DNA of 64,000 nt, taken from the NCBI GenBank assembly GCA_030847615.1, contig JAUMIR010000004.1, positions 274,559,501 through 274,623,500 of the forward strand, read 5' to 3'. This document shows positions 1 through 11,921 of this stretch, one piece after another (position 1 is the first letter of the stretch; every line of letters starts with the position of its first letter). A model generated the notes under the pieces. That model was given only the letters and a program-made list of their open reading frames with translations, ran no database searches and was not told the origin of the DNA. The DNA comes from Gambelia wislizenii. Lineage: Eukaryota > Chordata > Lepidosauria > Squamata > Crotaphytidae. A program made the translations under genes and the position numbers.

Positions 1-954
1 GGCATTTTTATGCCAGCAAAATAACTCCCCACCACACTTACCTTGAGCAGCATCAATGAGGCTTTCCCAGCACTAATGGAGCACAAACAGAGTTCTATTT
101 ACTTCTGGGGTTGAGACCTCACGGATTCTTGCAAGAAGACGCTAGCACGGGAAATTTTAAAATTAAAGAAAAACAAACCACACAAAAAGTACAAAAAAGA
201 ACAAAAACACACTTTTAAAGTCCCAAGTATATGGGGGGTCATAAAAAGAGCATCCCTTACCTGCCTCTCACGATCTCTGGATGTGTTTGTCCATTGACGC
301 TGTATTCACGTGAGTACAATGCCCACAACAAATCACCGTGGGAGATCAATTGGCAGCTTGGCCCATCAATAAAATAGGACAGCTTTTTGACTTGACATGA
401 TCACGAAAGGGTGACGTCATCTGGTGTGCATGCCCTTTCACAATCATTAGGCATCCTTATGATGTCAAGGTAATATTGTTTTAAGTGCAAAAGGAAAAAT
501 GTTGGAGCAACAGACCACACACTAGCACAGCTGCAATGGATTTGTTCACAGCTGTGGCTAGGCAGAAGGCTGACTAGCAAACACTCCTACATAGTCAAAG
601 CACAAGATGCATTGTGTGTGGGTTGGTGTTGTGAAGAAAGAGGAGTGTTGGTGGATGCTGGAGAAATTGCTGTTAAGTTTGTTAATGAGGTTTGTTTTGT
701 ATATACTGAAGATAAAGGCCTCCAGGTATCTTTGGATGAACCTTGCTGTCTGTAACTTTTTCTTATGTGTGAAAGTGGGTCAGAGCAATGAAACAGCTGC
801 TAGCTGAAGCCTTCCTTTTTGTGCCCTTTCTGCTGCATAGTTCTGCTGTTTGGCTACTCTTGGCTTACTTTGTCACCAGGCTGTACCAGGTGCCTCTCAG
901 TGGGCCTACACTGAGTAGACTATGATGCCATATTTGCTGCATCTGAGAAAGTCC
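1..954 (-). mobile_element. Family A transposon copy, left part cut by the window edge
   Basis: This copy is read on the minus strand. The right end, TCTGAGAAAGTCC at 942-954, corresponds to the family terminus GTCTGATAAAGTCC. Internal stretches match the copies at 34261-36631 and 56274-57339, for example ATTAGGCATCCTTATGATG at 447-464 and the segment with TATGCCAGCAAAA near position 10. The copy is split by a 456-bp insertion at 465-920. Confidence 0.75.
465..920. mobile_element. Insertion inside the family A copy, possibly a solo LTR
   Basis: The insertion is flanked by direct repeats TATGATG (458-464 and 921-927), and family A copies elsewhere read straight through this point. It starts TGTCAAGG if the last two bases of the repeat are counted, but does not end in a clean CA. 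LTR origin is therefore only a guess from size and target duplication. No coding sequence is seen. Confidence 0.45.
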
Positions 955-1985
955 ACAAATTCCAGGAATGTACCAACACTTTAATTTTATGTGGTTCTGG
1001 ATCATCCATCATTCAAAGTACAAACAAACCATAGATCAGGAAAACAAGTGAAGGTACTATACAAGTTGTGCAATACTGGCTTTGATTTACAGATGGCTAT
1101 GAAGTTACTAGAGAATAAAAACATGCACACACAATCATATAGCTATTGTGTTACCTGATTATTATAAGGAAGTTTTTATATTATATAAGGAAGTCTATAT
1201 ATAAGGAACCGTTTGAAAAATATATACAGCTGAATCTACCAAAACCTTCTATAGAAATTACTATAAAATGGTGTTCAGATGATCAAATCTTGGCTTCAGT
1301 ATAGTATATGGAGGAACTTCCTTTGAACAATCAGAGAAATAAGGCAGTTATTAAGAGCTCACCTAGGCCTCAAAACAGTCTGGCTTTCTAAAAGAAGCCA
1401 AGATGTGAAATACAGAACATCAAAAGACCCCAGTTGTGGCTGGTCACATAACGGCATGTCAAAAATGCCCTCCATTTGGTGTTTGTGTGGGAATACTCAG
1501 GAAGTGCAGGAAAGAAACAAGTATTTTCTACGTAGAAGGACATTTTTAAGGTGAATTATTAGTACATGTTCTTATATGCAGTGTGCAAGGAAAAGTGATA
1601 GTTAAGCTTGGCATGTGATTGTGGTGGAGACTATGCGCTGTACTGGGATAGTTTGCATATGCAACCCAGTCAAATCAGCATCTCTGTTTAGGGCAGCTTG
1701 ACCTCCAGCTCATATCTATTTGACAAAAGAGCCACCAGTTTCAATGGCAATTATTCCCATATAAGTGGACATATGCTCACAACCTGAGTTGTAATGCTAT
1801 TTCCTAGCATTAATAACCAGTTTTCCAAATATTCAATAACGTTCAAGTGGAAAGTTATAGAATGGAAGGGGCATCAGAAGGGGGTGTCTTGCTAACTATG
1901 TGGGGAATATATCCAACTGGTGCTTTTGCCAATTAGCTAGCAAAGGAAGCACTGTTTTGTGGAAGCATTGCTTTTTCCCTTGAGA
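955..1985. other. No gene seen
   Basis: AT-rich intronic sequence of CA8 intron 3. I see no exon, RNA gene or clearly bounded repeat. Confidence 0.5.
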
Positions 1986-2055
1986 ACTGGGTTGGACTGG
2001 ATGGCCCTCGTGGTCTCTTCCAACTCTGCAATTCTATGATTCTATGATTCTATGA
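1986..2055 (+). repeat. CR1 LINE 3' end fragment
   Basis: Reads GGGTTGGACTGGATGGCCCT and ends in tandem TTCTATGA units. This is the typical 3' tail of amniote CR1, 5'-truncated to about 70 bp. Confidence 0.85.
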
Positions 2056-3429
2056 ACATGGTGCTCCAAAGACACAGTATCCTGCACCTCATATTTTGAG
2101 GAATAGCATGCCATTGTGTACAACAGTTAAGTACTAAATCAACCCTTATTGTGTGGTAAAGCACCAACTTAAATGGGAACTACTGCAAAGTAAGAAAAGG
2201 ACAAAGGGAGATGTAGCCATATGTTGCTGATAGGCCTAAGACTAGAATAGTAGAGTGTGGATTTTATCACACGGGGGTGGTAAATTGCTGCAATCATGCT
2301 GTTTAAGCAGCCAGAAACATAATGATGTTGAAACACTCACTTTCACACTGTTTCTACAATAGCACTATGGTGCCACCATGGTGATTCAAGATCCTACAAT
2401 CAGTCTTCCACAGCACCTTGCTAACCTTATGGCTAAGACTGCCATAATGTCAGAACTGCAGTGGAATGACCCATCTCACCAAGTGAGTACTGGAGCAGCT
2501 CCAATATTCACAGCCATTCACGGGATTCTACCATCAGTGAAAAGATGCGTGACACTGATGAGTAGAATGTAAAGCAGCCACAGAAGAACCATGATGCTGA
2601 ATGATAAGGATCAGCCGAAGACCCTGTTATACTGCTATTATTGTGGTTTACCCCCCTTGTGTGATTAAGTCCTTAGAAGCTGAGTCTTTTATTTTCCTGA
2701 CTGCCAGAGTAACTTCCTTTATATCTCAATGAAATAGCCCTTTATAAGATACTTTCTTCTCTTGATATTTTGATAACTTTGCTAGCCTTTTGGAATAAGG
2801 TTTTGTAAAATGAAAATACAAAGCTGGAAAACTCTTGCGAGGAAATTTTTTTCCTTTTGTCTGGGAAAGTTACTGGGTTTTTTGCAGTGCTTGCTAAGGT
2901 TATGAGTTCACAGAACAAAAATATTACATTAAGCATAACGTTTGGCCTTTCTAACTCTGTTACTAGCACACAAGAACTCAAGAAATGCAGCCAGGAAGTG
3001 CTATGCTATATTGGATGCCTGAAACTAGATATCCAGGAATACAAACCTCAGATTGAAATGTAACCCTCTTGTTCCTCAAACTGATGCCTTGCTGACCACA
3101 CCCTCTCAAGGGCATGGAGGTCAATGAGAACTCCACCTTTCTCATTTCCTTCTGTCAGTCTTGAAAATGATTTCATTTGTGACAAGGCTATATGTACTAA
3201 AGCACCCATGAAAAAGTGACAGCTCATTTCCTCTTATGACATTTCTGAATAACAGAAATAATAAGAAGGAAGATAAATGTTTGACAAGTAACAAAATGTT
3301 ACAGTGCAGAGAGCTCCCTATTTAGGATCCCATTCAGTGCATCCCAACCCAACCCAAGTTTTCAATTTAATACCCCCATTCCTGACTCAGTCGGCATTCT
3401 ATGCCCATGAAGTACTGTACACTCTAAAT
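2056..3429. other. No gene seen
   Basis: Intronic sequence. The short open frames at 2378-2572 and 2857-3063 have no recognisable domain and no splice context. Confidence 0.5.
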
Positions 3430-3655
3430 TAATTATTATTTACTGATCACATTCATATCCCTCCTTTTTTCAAATGGGCTCAAGCAAACATACAAAGATG
3501 TCCTCCCAGCTTCATTTCCTAACAACTCTATGAGGTAGTTCAGGCTGAGAAAGAGTAACTGGCCTAAGGTCACTCAGTGAATTTTATGACTGAGTGGAAG
3601 CTTTTATCTAGATCTCCCCAATACTGGTCCAAAACTCAAGCCACTACACTTCTTG
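3430..3655 (+). repeat. Old L2/MIR-like repeat tail
   Basis: Contains TATGAGGTAGTTCAGGCTGA, CTGGCCTAAGGTCACTCAGTG and GATCTCCCC, followed by AAGCCACTACACT. This block order is seen in ancient L2-related LINE or SINE tails of amniotes. It is diverged, so the subfamily is uncertain. Confidence 0.55.
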
Positions 3656-4381
3656 ATTTTTATGGGCTATTTTGTGTACAAAAATGTCCACTGAGAAGAG
3701 TCTGCCAATGCCTGCTGTGATAATAGCATCCCTTCTCACTTCTGTCTTGTGTATGGAAGGTACAGTTCTGACTGTATCAATGATTAGCTCTTTGAGTGCT
3801 ATTGAGATGACCACTAGCATATATGGATTATTACTTTTAGCTCATTAAGGCAAAAACTTTGATTGGTAGAATAGGGATTATAATTAGACAAGGTGAGCCA
3901 CCATGGTTCACAATGAATTTCAAATATAAACCAAGCAGGTTTACCCCATGCAAAATCAACCAGTCAATCAACCAGGAAGTGGCTTGGTTCAAGCCAAATC
4001 ATCTTAATCCCCACCTAATATGACAGCTTTAGTAATCAAGAGATAAGACTCTCCTTGCTTTGTGGATTCTTTTCAGGAAGCCCAAGAGTGTAAACCACAT
4101 GATCCAAGGTTGCCTTTTTAGTTTGTAAAGCTGGCAGATTTCTCTTGGCCATTCAAAGCTTTAACACTGGTGGCAAAGAATGGTTGTAAATGCTGGGATC
4201 CCTGGGGGGTATGAACAATTCACTCCCTGTGACAGATCTCCTCTCCAGGCTGGCCCCACAGTTCCAAACCCTTGGGCTCCTGTCACTCATATTGGCCCCT
4301 GAAGATCCCTCCCTGGATTGGCCTCAAGGTGATCCCCATATGGACCAGTGCATGCGCTGTTCAGTGGGTTTACTGTGATAA

Positions 4382-5361
4382 GCATGACCAGACTCTCTAT
4401 TAAAACCTAACAGGAACAGCCAGACATAGTTGTAAAAAAAGAATAAACAAACAGAAGTTTATTAATACACAATTAGAGCAAACATTATCCCCTGAACTTT
4501 TCAATCATTTGCAGCTCCCCCAAATCCTATTTAGTTCTTCCCCCATCTGACTGTCCTGTCTCTTTTACAGCTTTTCCCTATCTCTAGGCCATCTTTCCCC
4601 TATCTTTTTGAAACCCTTACCCTATCTGCTTTCTGCCCGAGGCAAGCCTCAGTTTTGTATCCTTTCCCCTCTGCAGGCTTCCTGTGAAGAGCCACCTTCA
4701 ACTATGTTGCTGACTTGTGCTTGGATGGATGGGTGTGAAACAGTGCTTAGAAGGACAGAGGGCAGCCTGTCCCAGTAGTTGAGAGAGTCAGTTGGATGAG
4801 TCAAGTGTGAAAGTCAGTGGGGAGGGCATGTTACTGGGTGTATGAATTGAGTGGAGGCAAGGTCTGATACCATTTGTTTGAAATATTAATAAATACCTAA
4901 TACTAAATCCTGGAAGTTTTTAAAGCTTGGTTATAATAAATAATCTGCACTGGTTTGTTAAATTGTTCAAATTGACTCAGATTGCCTTTATTTACCTGGG
5001 AATAAGGGCTGGTCATGCTTACCATCAGAAGAAACACTTTTGTCCACAAAAAGGTCACCTAGAGGCTCAGGCTCCAAATCCAGAAAGACTTCTGAAAGGG
5101 GAACCCTAGAGCAAGGTGAGAGTGACAGGCAGCAAGGGCTAGAAACTGTGACCAGCCTGTTGGGGCCAACACCACACACCCCTTTACAGCTTTGCCTGAG
5201 CTGTATTGGCTGACACAAACCAGCTCCTCCCTTCACACTCCTCATCAAAAAAATTTGTGTGGGGAGGTGGAGCTTCTTTCTACCTCATTAAGGGGAAACC
5301 AAGAGGAAATGACTGAGTTGCATGGTGGGAAATAAAGTCCATACCCCATTACTCAACACCC
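4382..5361 (-). mobile_element. Possible LTR on the minus strand
   Basis: On the minus strand a purine tract (a T run, then seven G) precedes TGTTGAGTAATGGGG at about 5361. The region ends near 4382 in ATCACA, with an AATAAA signal close to the end (about 4455). This order (polypurine tract, TG, AATAAA, CA) resembles a 3' LTR. No target duplication was found and no coding part is present, so this is tentative. Confidence 0.3.
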
Positions 5362-5489
5362 CCCCAAAAAAAGTTATAGGATAAATGCCCGTCTCCACAC
5401 AAAGTACTCTTCAGGCTCTCCCCCCCCCAATGAGTTTTACTCCCTTCTTTCACAATTCTACAGCTGCTTGTTATCATTAACATTGCTGT

Positions 5490-7080
5490 CAATATCACTA
5501 TCATTATTTATTCAGTCTGTATCCCACCTTTCTCTTTGCACATGATTCATAATAAATAAATAAAAAGTGATTTCACCTTTTGAGCCCTCAAACCAGGACT
5601 CAAGACAGCTTAGAAATTAAAACAAATATATGCACTATAGTTAAAACTCACAAAGGGCAAACATTTAAATAGAATGAAATGATCAATAACATTTTAAAAT
5701 CATCTAAAATATGCAACTAAAAACAATAAAGCAGTATAAACAAGTACAATTAAAAACAGTGCCATATCCTATTAAAAACCCTTTCTTTTAAAATGCTCTG
5801 TTCTCAAAAGTCTTGTCCTGCTAGCAGGACAGTAAGGCTGGGTCCACTTCAGCCTCCTTAGTAAGCAGATTGCTGTGCCCCTTCCAACTATGTCTGTGAA
5901 GGTAGTGGAACTAAGAGAAAGGCCTCAGAAACCAGACAGCCTCAAATGGGGACATACAGGCTGAGAGCCTACACTGTCCAGTGTAACATAAGAGTTAGGC
6001 AGAAGTCAACTATAGCTCCCTACTCACCATCTCCAGGACTCATAATTTTACTGTGATAGCCACCCTAAACAGCCATTCTGTGCCTGCTGGAGAGCAGGAA
6101 TCAGAAAACCAATGGCATCTTCCATGAGATCCACCAGGGACACAAAAGATGATGTCAACTGTCCGCATAGCCAGATGATTCTCCAATCTTGCACACTCTC
6201 TGTCAGCCATGGAATGTCGATGGGGGGGGGATATCAGAGTAAAACTGTGAGTCCTTGGGGGAGAGGGACTTTGGTTGTTACAGGGGATGGAAGAGAATAC
6301 CGACTTCAAGGGGGGGGAGACATACACAGGTGTACGGTAGACACATGCTTGTATATGTCACTAACAGGATGCTGGCTATAGTATGTGAGATGTGATATAG
6401 GGCTCCATAGGTCATGAACAGCAGTTTGAATTGCGTTTGGAAACAGACCAGTAGCCAACTGAGATGTTGTAACAAGAGAGCTGTATGGCTCCTATAACCC
6501 ACCCCAATTAACAATTTTCCTGCAGCTCTTTGTACCAACTGAACTTTTTGAACATGTGTCAAAAGCAGCTCCACAAACAGCATGTAACAGTAATCTAAAT
6601 GAGATATGACTGAACCACATGTCACCAGGGTCTGGATCAGGCATCTCTAGGAATAGGTGGAGTTGGCATGCCAGCTTGAAGTGTGCAAAAACACTCATGG
6701 TCACCACAGAAATTTTGGGCTGCAGGCTCAAGGCAAACTCTAGTACACCCAAACTGCAAACCTGAATTTTCGGGGGCCCATTCCCACAATACAGTTATAG
6801 CACTATTGTTCCAGTTTAGCTGCCATGTTTCCATCCTATGGAATCCTGAGGTTTATAGTTTGGTGAGCACTGAAGCGATCTCTCAGAATTATGAATGCCC
6901 CCTCCCCCTCAACTGCCAATCCCAGGAGTCCATAGGATGGAAAAAAAGTGCAATAAATGTGAAATAATAGTGCAATGATTCTGTAGTGTAAATGAGCTCC
7001 TGAATAGGGCAGAATCCCTGTCCCCTAATCCACAAATGATAGAGACCACCTGTCTTATCTGGATTAAGCTTCAATTTGCT
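5490..7080 (-). mobile_element. L2-clade LINE, 3' part of the reverse transcriptase ORF
   Basis: A decayed non-LTR retrotransposon on the minus strand. In order on that strand: KLNPDKTGGLYHL (7070-7025), then after an inserted palindromic element GVLEFALSLQPKISVV (about 6750), then VISHLDYCYMLFVELLLTHV and QLVQRAAGKLLIGVGYRSHT (about 6610-6490), the conserved L2/CR1 C-terminal block. The 3' untranslated part, with a TTTATTCAGTCTGTATCCC match on the plus strand, reaches about 5495. Frameshifts and stops show it is dead. Confidence 0.8.
6773..7000. mobile_element. Palindromic MITE inserted in the L2 copy
   Basis: A foldback element: CCATCCTATGGAATCCTGAGG in the left half pairs with CCCAGGAGTCCATAGGATGG in the right half. 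The ends carry GGGGGCCCATTCCCACAATA and TGTAGTGTAAATGAGCTCC. It interrupts the L2 reading frame. Related copies lie at 9437, 50792, 57957 and 59612. Confidence 0.8.
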
Positions 7081-7517
7081 ACTTGTGTGAATAGCTGAGT
7101 AGGAGGCAGGAAAGCTGGAAATTCTTCTCCAAATAATCTTAATGCTTGCCTTCTTTTTAAGGCAAACATTACATATCCCTGGAGCTCAAGTACTCCAGAC
7201 CCAGATTCAAGATGCTTTGCCAGCTCTTCTCTATTACTGACTCAAGTGTGGCTTGTGTTGCTACTGAAGCAAATTCATGCTTAAATAGAAAGAAGGCTTA
7301 ACCAATAAATTAAGAAAGTAGGGTGATGAAATTCTGGATGCACAAAATACTTTTATAGACATTACATGTAGTGATTTTGTGGTATATGCCCCTACGTTCT
7401 CCTCTGTAAAATGTTGTGATTTCTGGTGAGTTACAGTATACAGGAAGAATGTATTTCATACAAGTATTTTCCCTTAGTGTGCTGAGTGTGGTTTTGTGTG
7501 TACTGTACTGTAATTCA

Positions 7518-7735
7518 TGGAGCCAGTGTAGTGTGGTTTGTGTATTGGAATATGACTCCAGGAGATCAGGCTCTGAATCCCTGCTTAGCCATGGAAACCC
7601 ATTGGGTGACCTTGGGCAAGTCATACTCTCTCAACCTTAGAGGAAGGCAATGACGAACCACTGATTAAATCCTGCCAAGAAAACCTATGGGTCATCATAT
7701 GTTGGAGTCAACTTGAAGATACATAACAACAACAG
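7518..7735 (+). mobile_element. tRNA-derived SINE
   Basis: Starts GGAGCCAGTGTAGTGTGG and has a degenerate pol III B-box-like GGCTCTGAATCCC. It contains TTGGGCAAGTCA and TGCCAAGAAAACC and ends in an ACAACAAC tail. The same unit occurs at 22822 and 30794 (plus strand) and at 29366 (minus strand). Confidence 0.85.
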
Positions 7736-8034
7736 CATCTGGTACAGTAAAGTGACACCCAGCATACTCACCTGAATAAACTAAATAAACATCCTGTGCA
7801 TTCTCTTTGAATACATGCTGTTCTTTTACTTTGAATCTCAGCTTAAAGCTATTTTTCAAGAAGAGAGCTGCCGGACTCACCTTGCGCTACCGGCGGCTCA
7901 TTTGCGGGTCTGGTCTGCCCCCCTTGCCCCCTCATCCCATGTGGCAGCTGGCATGGGGGCCGCCATATTTGTCTTCCCCTTCCCGGCCTGCTCCACAGGC
8001 TGGGAAGGGTGCAAAAATCAGAACTAATTAGGGG

Positions 8035-8640
8035 AAGTGTCCAGGGAAGCAGCCAACTGAAGGGCTGATAAGAAGAATACACATACAATGCAAGGCTTTG
8101 CAGCAACACAAAAATAATTCTGAAGCACAGTGCCAGTCCAAATAGCAAAACCAGGGGCAAGCCAAAGGTCCAGGAGTCCAGAGAGCAAGTCAGCGAGTCC
8201 AGTCCAAGGTCAATAGTTCCAGATCAATCCGAGGTCTAGGAGGCAAAGTTTCAGGCAACAAGGGTCTGAGTCAGATGCTTTCACCAGGGAATGCAGATAG
8301 ACTGGCGAAGAAGCTCAGCATCTCACAGCTGTTTATATCGGCCCAGCTTCTAATCACAGCTGTTTGGTGATTGCTAAGTATTTCTCATATAATCTCCAGG
8401 ATCGCCGCAGGCACACCCTTTCTGTCCTTCTCTAGCTGAAGGTAGGTCCCTCCTCATCCTGCTCCTCTGTTTCCCAGGCCTGGAATCTCTGCTGGGGAAA
8501 GGCTAGGCTGCTGAGTCATGGGCTCTGCTGCAGTTGGCATAGCAGAGCTAGGTTCTGGCTCAGCCAGCTCTGCTGGAGCTGGCAGAACAAAGCTAGGGCC
8601 TGGCTCATCCTCCTCATCCTCTGAGTCCTCCTCAGCCTGG
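8035..8640 (-). mobile_element. LTR-like insertion in GC-rich unit 1
   Basis: Absent from the paralogous unit at 11922-12830, so inserted. On the minus strand it has CCAAACAGCTGTGATTAG followed by the TATA-like GATATAAACAG (about 8341-8331). It also holds a short open frame (8648-8454) starting MASQAEEDSEDEEDEPGPS, rich in Glu, Pro and Ala. The frame looks like low-complexity element sequence, not a host protein. Class uncertain. Confidence 0.4.
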
Positions 8641-8959
8641 CTGGCCATGACAGCAGGTCACCCCTGCCCTGATTGGTTGCTCCGAAGGAAGGTGGGATAC
8701 TGCTGCCTTTTGTTGCAGTTTTGCAACAGTTGCTTTACAGTGCAGTGGTCGAGTATATATCTCCAGCTGCTGTGCTGGTTTGGCCAGTGGCTCTTTAGGA
8801 GCCAAAACCCACCCACCCTCTCTTTATCTCTTGTTGTAGGTTTGTAGGTAATTTTGTAGCATGGATTTACTTTTTGTCACAACTTTGGGGGCGGTTGGCA
8901 TGGGTCCTGATCCAAGGTCATCGGTAATGGGAAAGGGGTATCTGTCAAGTTCATGGTCA

Positions 8960-8971
8960 AGGTCAAGGTCA
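8960..8971 (+). promoter_or_regulatory. Direct repeat of AGGTCA with no spacer (DR0)
   Basis: AGGTCAAGGTCA is preceded by TCA, and further half-site-like motifs lie nearby (CCAAGGTCATCGG near 8915; TTCATGGTCA just before). DR0 sites are the known preference of NR6A1/GCNF, and TCAAGGTCA that of NR5A and ESRR monomers. Binding here is inferred from motif only. It lies inside GC-rich unit 1. Confidence 0.4.
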
Positions 8972-9436
8972 TGGAGACCTCACCCTTCCCAGTGGTTGGT
9001 GAGAAGGGAGAGGATGAGGGATCAGCAGGCATGCAGGGCCTGACCAGGACTCCTCCCCCTTCATCAGTGGTGGTAGCAGTAGCTAACCGACAGCAATATC
9101 ATCAATCAGCATTCGGGTTGGGTGGTGTCTGGATATGGACCCATGTTATTTCAGCCAACCATTGCATCTGTTATCAATAAATTTGTGGCCTTTATTGTCA
9201 ATATGCATATCATCATGTACCAATATGTCTTTCCAACTTATATAATGTGTCTGTCATTATTTGGGGAAGAGGGGCGGGGGGGGAGAACATCCAGCCTGGA
9301 CATGCAATAGTGTTTATTATTTCAATTGGCCAACTCTTTTGAGATGCAAGGTTAGGGTCATCTGGAGCTGGGTTCATTGGATACTAATCTGATCTAATGA
9401 CTAGACCAGATAGGGTTCCCCTAAATTGGAGTCACA

Positions 9437-9650
9437 GGGTCCATCTACTCTGTAGAAACAATGAATTTTGACACCACTAACTGTAGCTCCATTCTACAGA
9501 ATCCTGGGATTTGAAGTTTTGTGAGGAACCAGCACTCTTTTCCAGGGAGGGTTAAAGACTTGGTAAAATTGGTAAAATTACAAATCCCAGGATCCCATAG
9601 GATGGAGCTAGAGCACTTAAAATGGTGTCAAACTACATTATTTCTACCCT
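9437..9650. mobile_element. Palindromic MITE
   Basis: TACAGAATCCTGGGATTTGA in the left half pairs with AAATCCCAGGATCCCATAGG in the right half. The outer ends read AGGGTCCATCTACTCTGTAG and CATTATTTCTACCCT. Same group as 6773 and 59612. Confidence 0.75.
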
Positions 9651-11406
9651 ATTACTGTAAAAACCAGTTACCCATTGTATTTATGAAGAATAATTTCTTC
9701 TTTGCTTGCTTTTTTGCAATTCCATTAAAATGGCTGGCCCAAGATATTATTATCTTGTTGACATGTAGTCCATCTGTAGCCCATAGGTTGCTGGTAGCCC
9801 ACGAAAGCCTTCAGGATAGCCTATGTAGATACCCAAGCTGCCACCACCAAATATGGCCATACTCCTCATGCAAACCACACTTCCACAAGTCCAGACCTTA
9901 GCTGCTGGATGGGATAACCTGGGGTATGTATGATGGAATGGTTGCTCTGCCCACTGTGACCTTCATTCACTTTCCCAAAAGTGAATACAACCTTTGAATA
10001 GGCTGCCCACCCTTGATCTAGTTGATATGGACTGATCAGTTGAGTAACTTGATTAAGAGTGGACTGAAGTTCAGCATAAGAAGACCATAGTGCCAGCAGG
10101 GCAGGATTTGGGGGCAGAACCCCAGGACATTACTCAGCAGAATGGACAGGAGGATCTCAAATGCCGAAGTGCTGGCTTACCACATTTTGAATGAAGCAAA
10201 AGAATACATCAGGGCATTGGACCACTGAAATATCAATATCTGAAGTCACCTAACTGCCCCAGTGACATCTAGAACCTTCAAGTTTAAAAGCTTTTGCTAT
10301 TATGTATAATAAACACTATGAAGCTATGTTGGCTGATCAGCATCTATTATTACCATCTTAGCAAACGATATGTTGAAAACCATCTCTTAATCTCAAAAAA
10401 TGATATCTAATAACCACAGGAATCTACATAAATACTAAGTTGAGAATTTATCCTGGGTCAATGGAGAGAGTGCAGCTGAGCCACTAAGAACAGCGAATGT
10501 GTTCATTAACCTCCATATCTTCATGGGGAGTCATTCTAAGGGGTGATACTAGGTATTTCAGTTTCAAAGAGGGTGATTTAAAATAATATATATTAACCAT
10601 AAACAGCCTAAAAAGGGAAAACAAAGGAAATTAAAATTCATTGAATCAGTATGTGGGCTGCTTATGAAAACAGCTTCCAGCTCCATGATGTCACAAAGCA
10701 CAAAGGCATTTTGCATCAAATAGCAAAGGAAAGGAAGAATAGCAGGGCACAAGAGTTCACCAGGGCTAAAAAGACATGCTTTAAAAGTGAAGTCCAGCCA
10801 AAGAAATAACTGAACAAATGAGTAGGTGGCACCCTACTCTCTATCACTTCCATACCCAATGGCAGGCTTTGGAAAAATTATTTTTGTTGGAGGGAATTCC
10901 CAAAATGACCATAATAGCTGGAGGTTCTTGGAGTTGGAATCCCAAAAAGTAGTTTTCCTATGTTCTGTTTGCTGCTTCCAGTGCAACCAGTTACCATGCC
11001 CCATGCACTCTACATTTGGAAAACGTTCGTAGGCAGAGGTTCTTACCACATAGGCAGAGGTTCTTCATGGGCTCCAGCCTCACGCGTAAGAAATATATGT
11101 GTCTAAAGCGCCTTTAGATGCATCCCAAAGATGTGGACAGTGGAGGGGCCAGTGCCACTGATGATGACAGCTGGAGGGGTAGGGCTAAATATTTTTTAAA
11201 AACCTCATTTATATCCTTCAATGCCCCCTCCCATTATTCTGGAGCAGTGATGAGCCCATCATTCAGTGGCAGAATACATATTTCACATGAGGTCAGTCCT
11301 CCTTAACTTCACTTCAAAGGATCTTGGCCAGAAGAACTGAAATAGTGAAGATAACTCAAGACAGGACTAGAAATGTGAAGGCTTTGGGGGGAAATGGGAA
11401 AATTCA
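9651..11406. other. No gene seen
   Basis: Intronic sequence. The open frames at 9521-9901 and 10826-11049 show no domain, and they overlap a MITE or open frames on the other strand. Confidence 0.5.
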
Positions 11407-11921
11407 GGACTTTATCAGACAAGTAAAATACAGCATCATAAGGATGCCTAATGATTGCGAAAAGACACACGTATCAGATGATGTTGCCCTTTCATGGTCA
11501 TATATCGTTAAAAACTGTCGTATTTTATTGATCGCCCAAGCCGTCAATAGATCTCTGATAGCGATTTGATGCTGGCATTGCCAGCGTTTGAATCCGTGCA
11601 CCATTGTACTCACGTGAATGCAGCATCAATGGGCAAACACTTCCAGCTGAGATCGGGACAGCCAGGTAGGGTACATTCTTTTTATGACACCGCTCCATGT
11701 ACTTGGAAGTTTTTAAGTGTGTTTTTGTGCTTTCCTTAACTTTTTGTGTCATTCTTTTGATCTGTTTTTTGAAATTCCCACACGAGCATCTTCTCACAAG
11801 AATCTGGGAGATATCAAACACGGAAGTAAACAGAGCTCCGTTTCAACTCTGTTACTGCCGGGGAAGCCTCTTTAATACCAGTAAAGGTAGGTTTGGTACA
11901 GGGGTTCTTTTGCCAGCATAA

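Larger units (their letters stand above)
7866..9290 (+). mobile_element. GC-rich LTR-like unit 1, interrupted
   Basis: The two parts (7866-8034 and 8641-9290) align with the unit at 11922-12830. Shared blocks in the same order are a CTGATTGG CCAAT box, a TATA-like GTATATATCTCC (here), ACCCACCCACCCTCT, TTGTCACAACTTT, an AATAAA with a T-rich tail, and a G-rich end. This arrangement resembles an LTR (U3-R-U5), but the termini are not clean TG/CA. There is no open frame of note. A different element separates the two parts. Confidence 0.5.
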
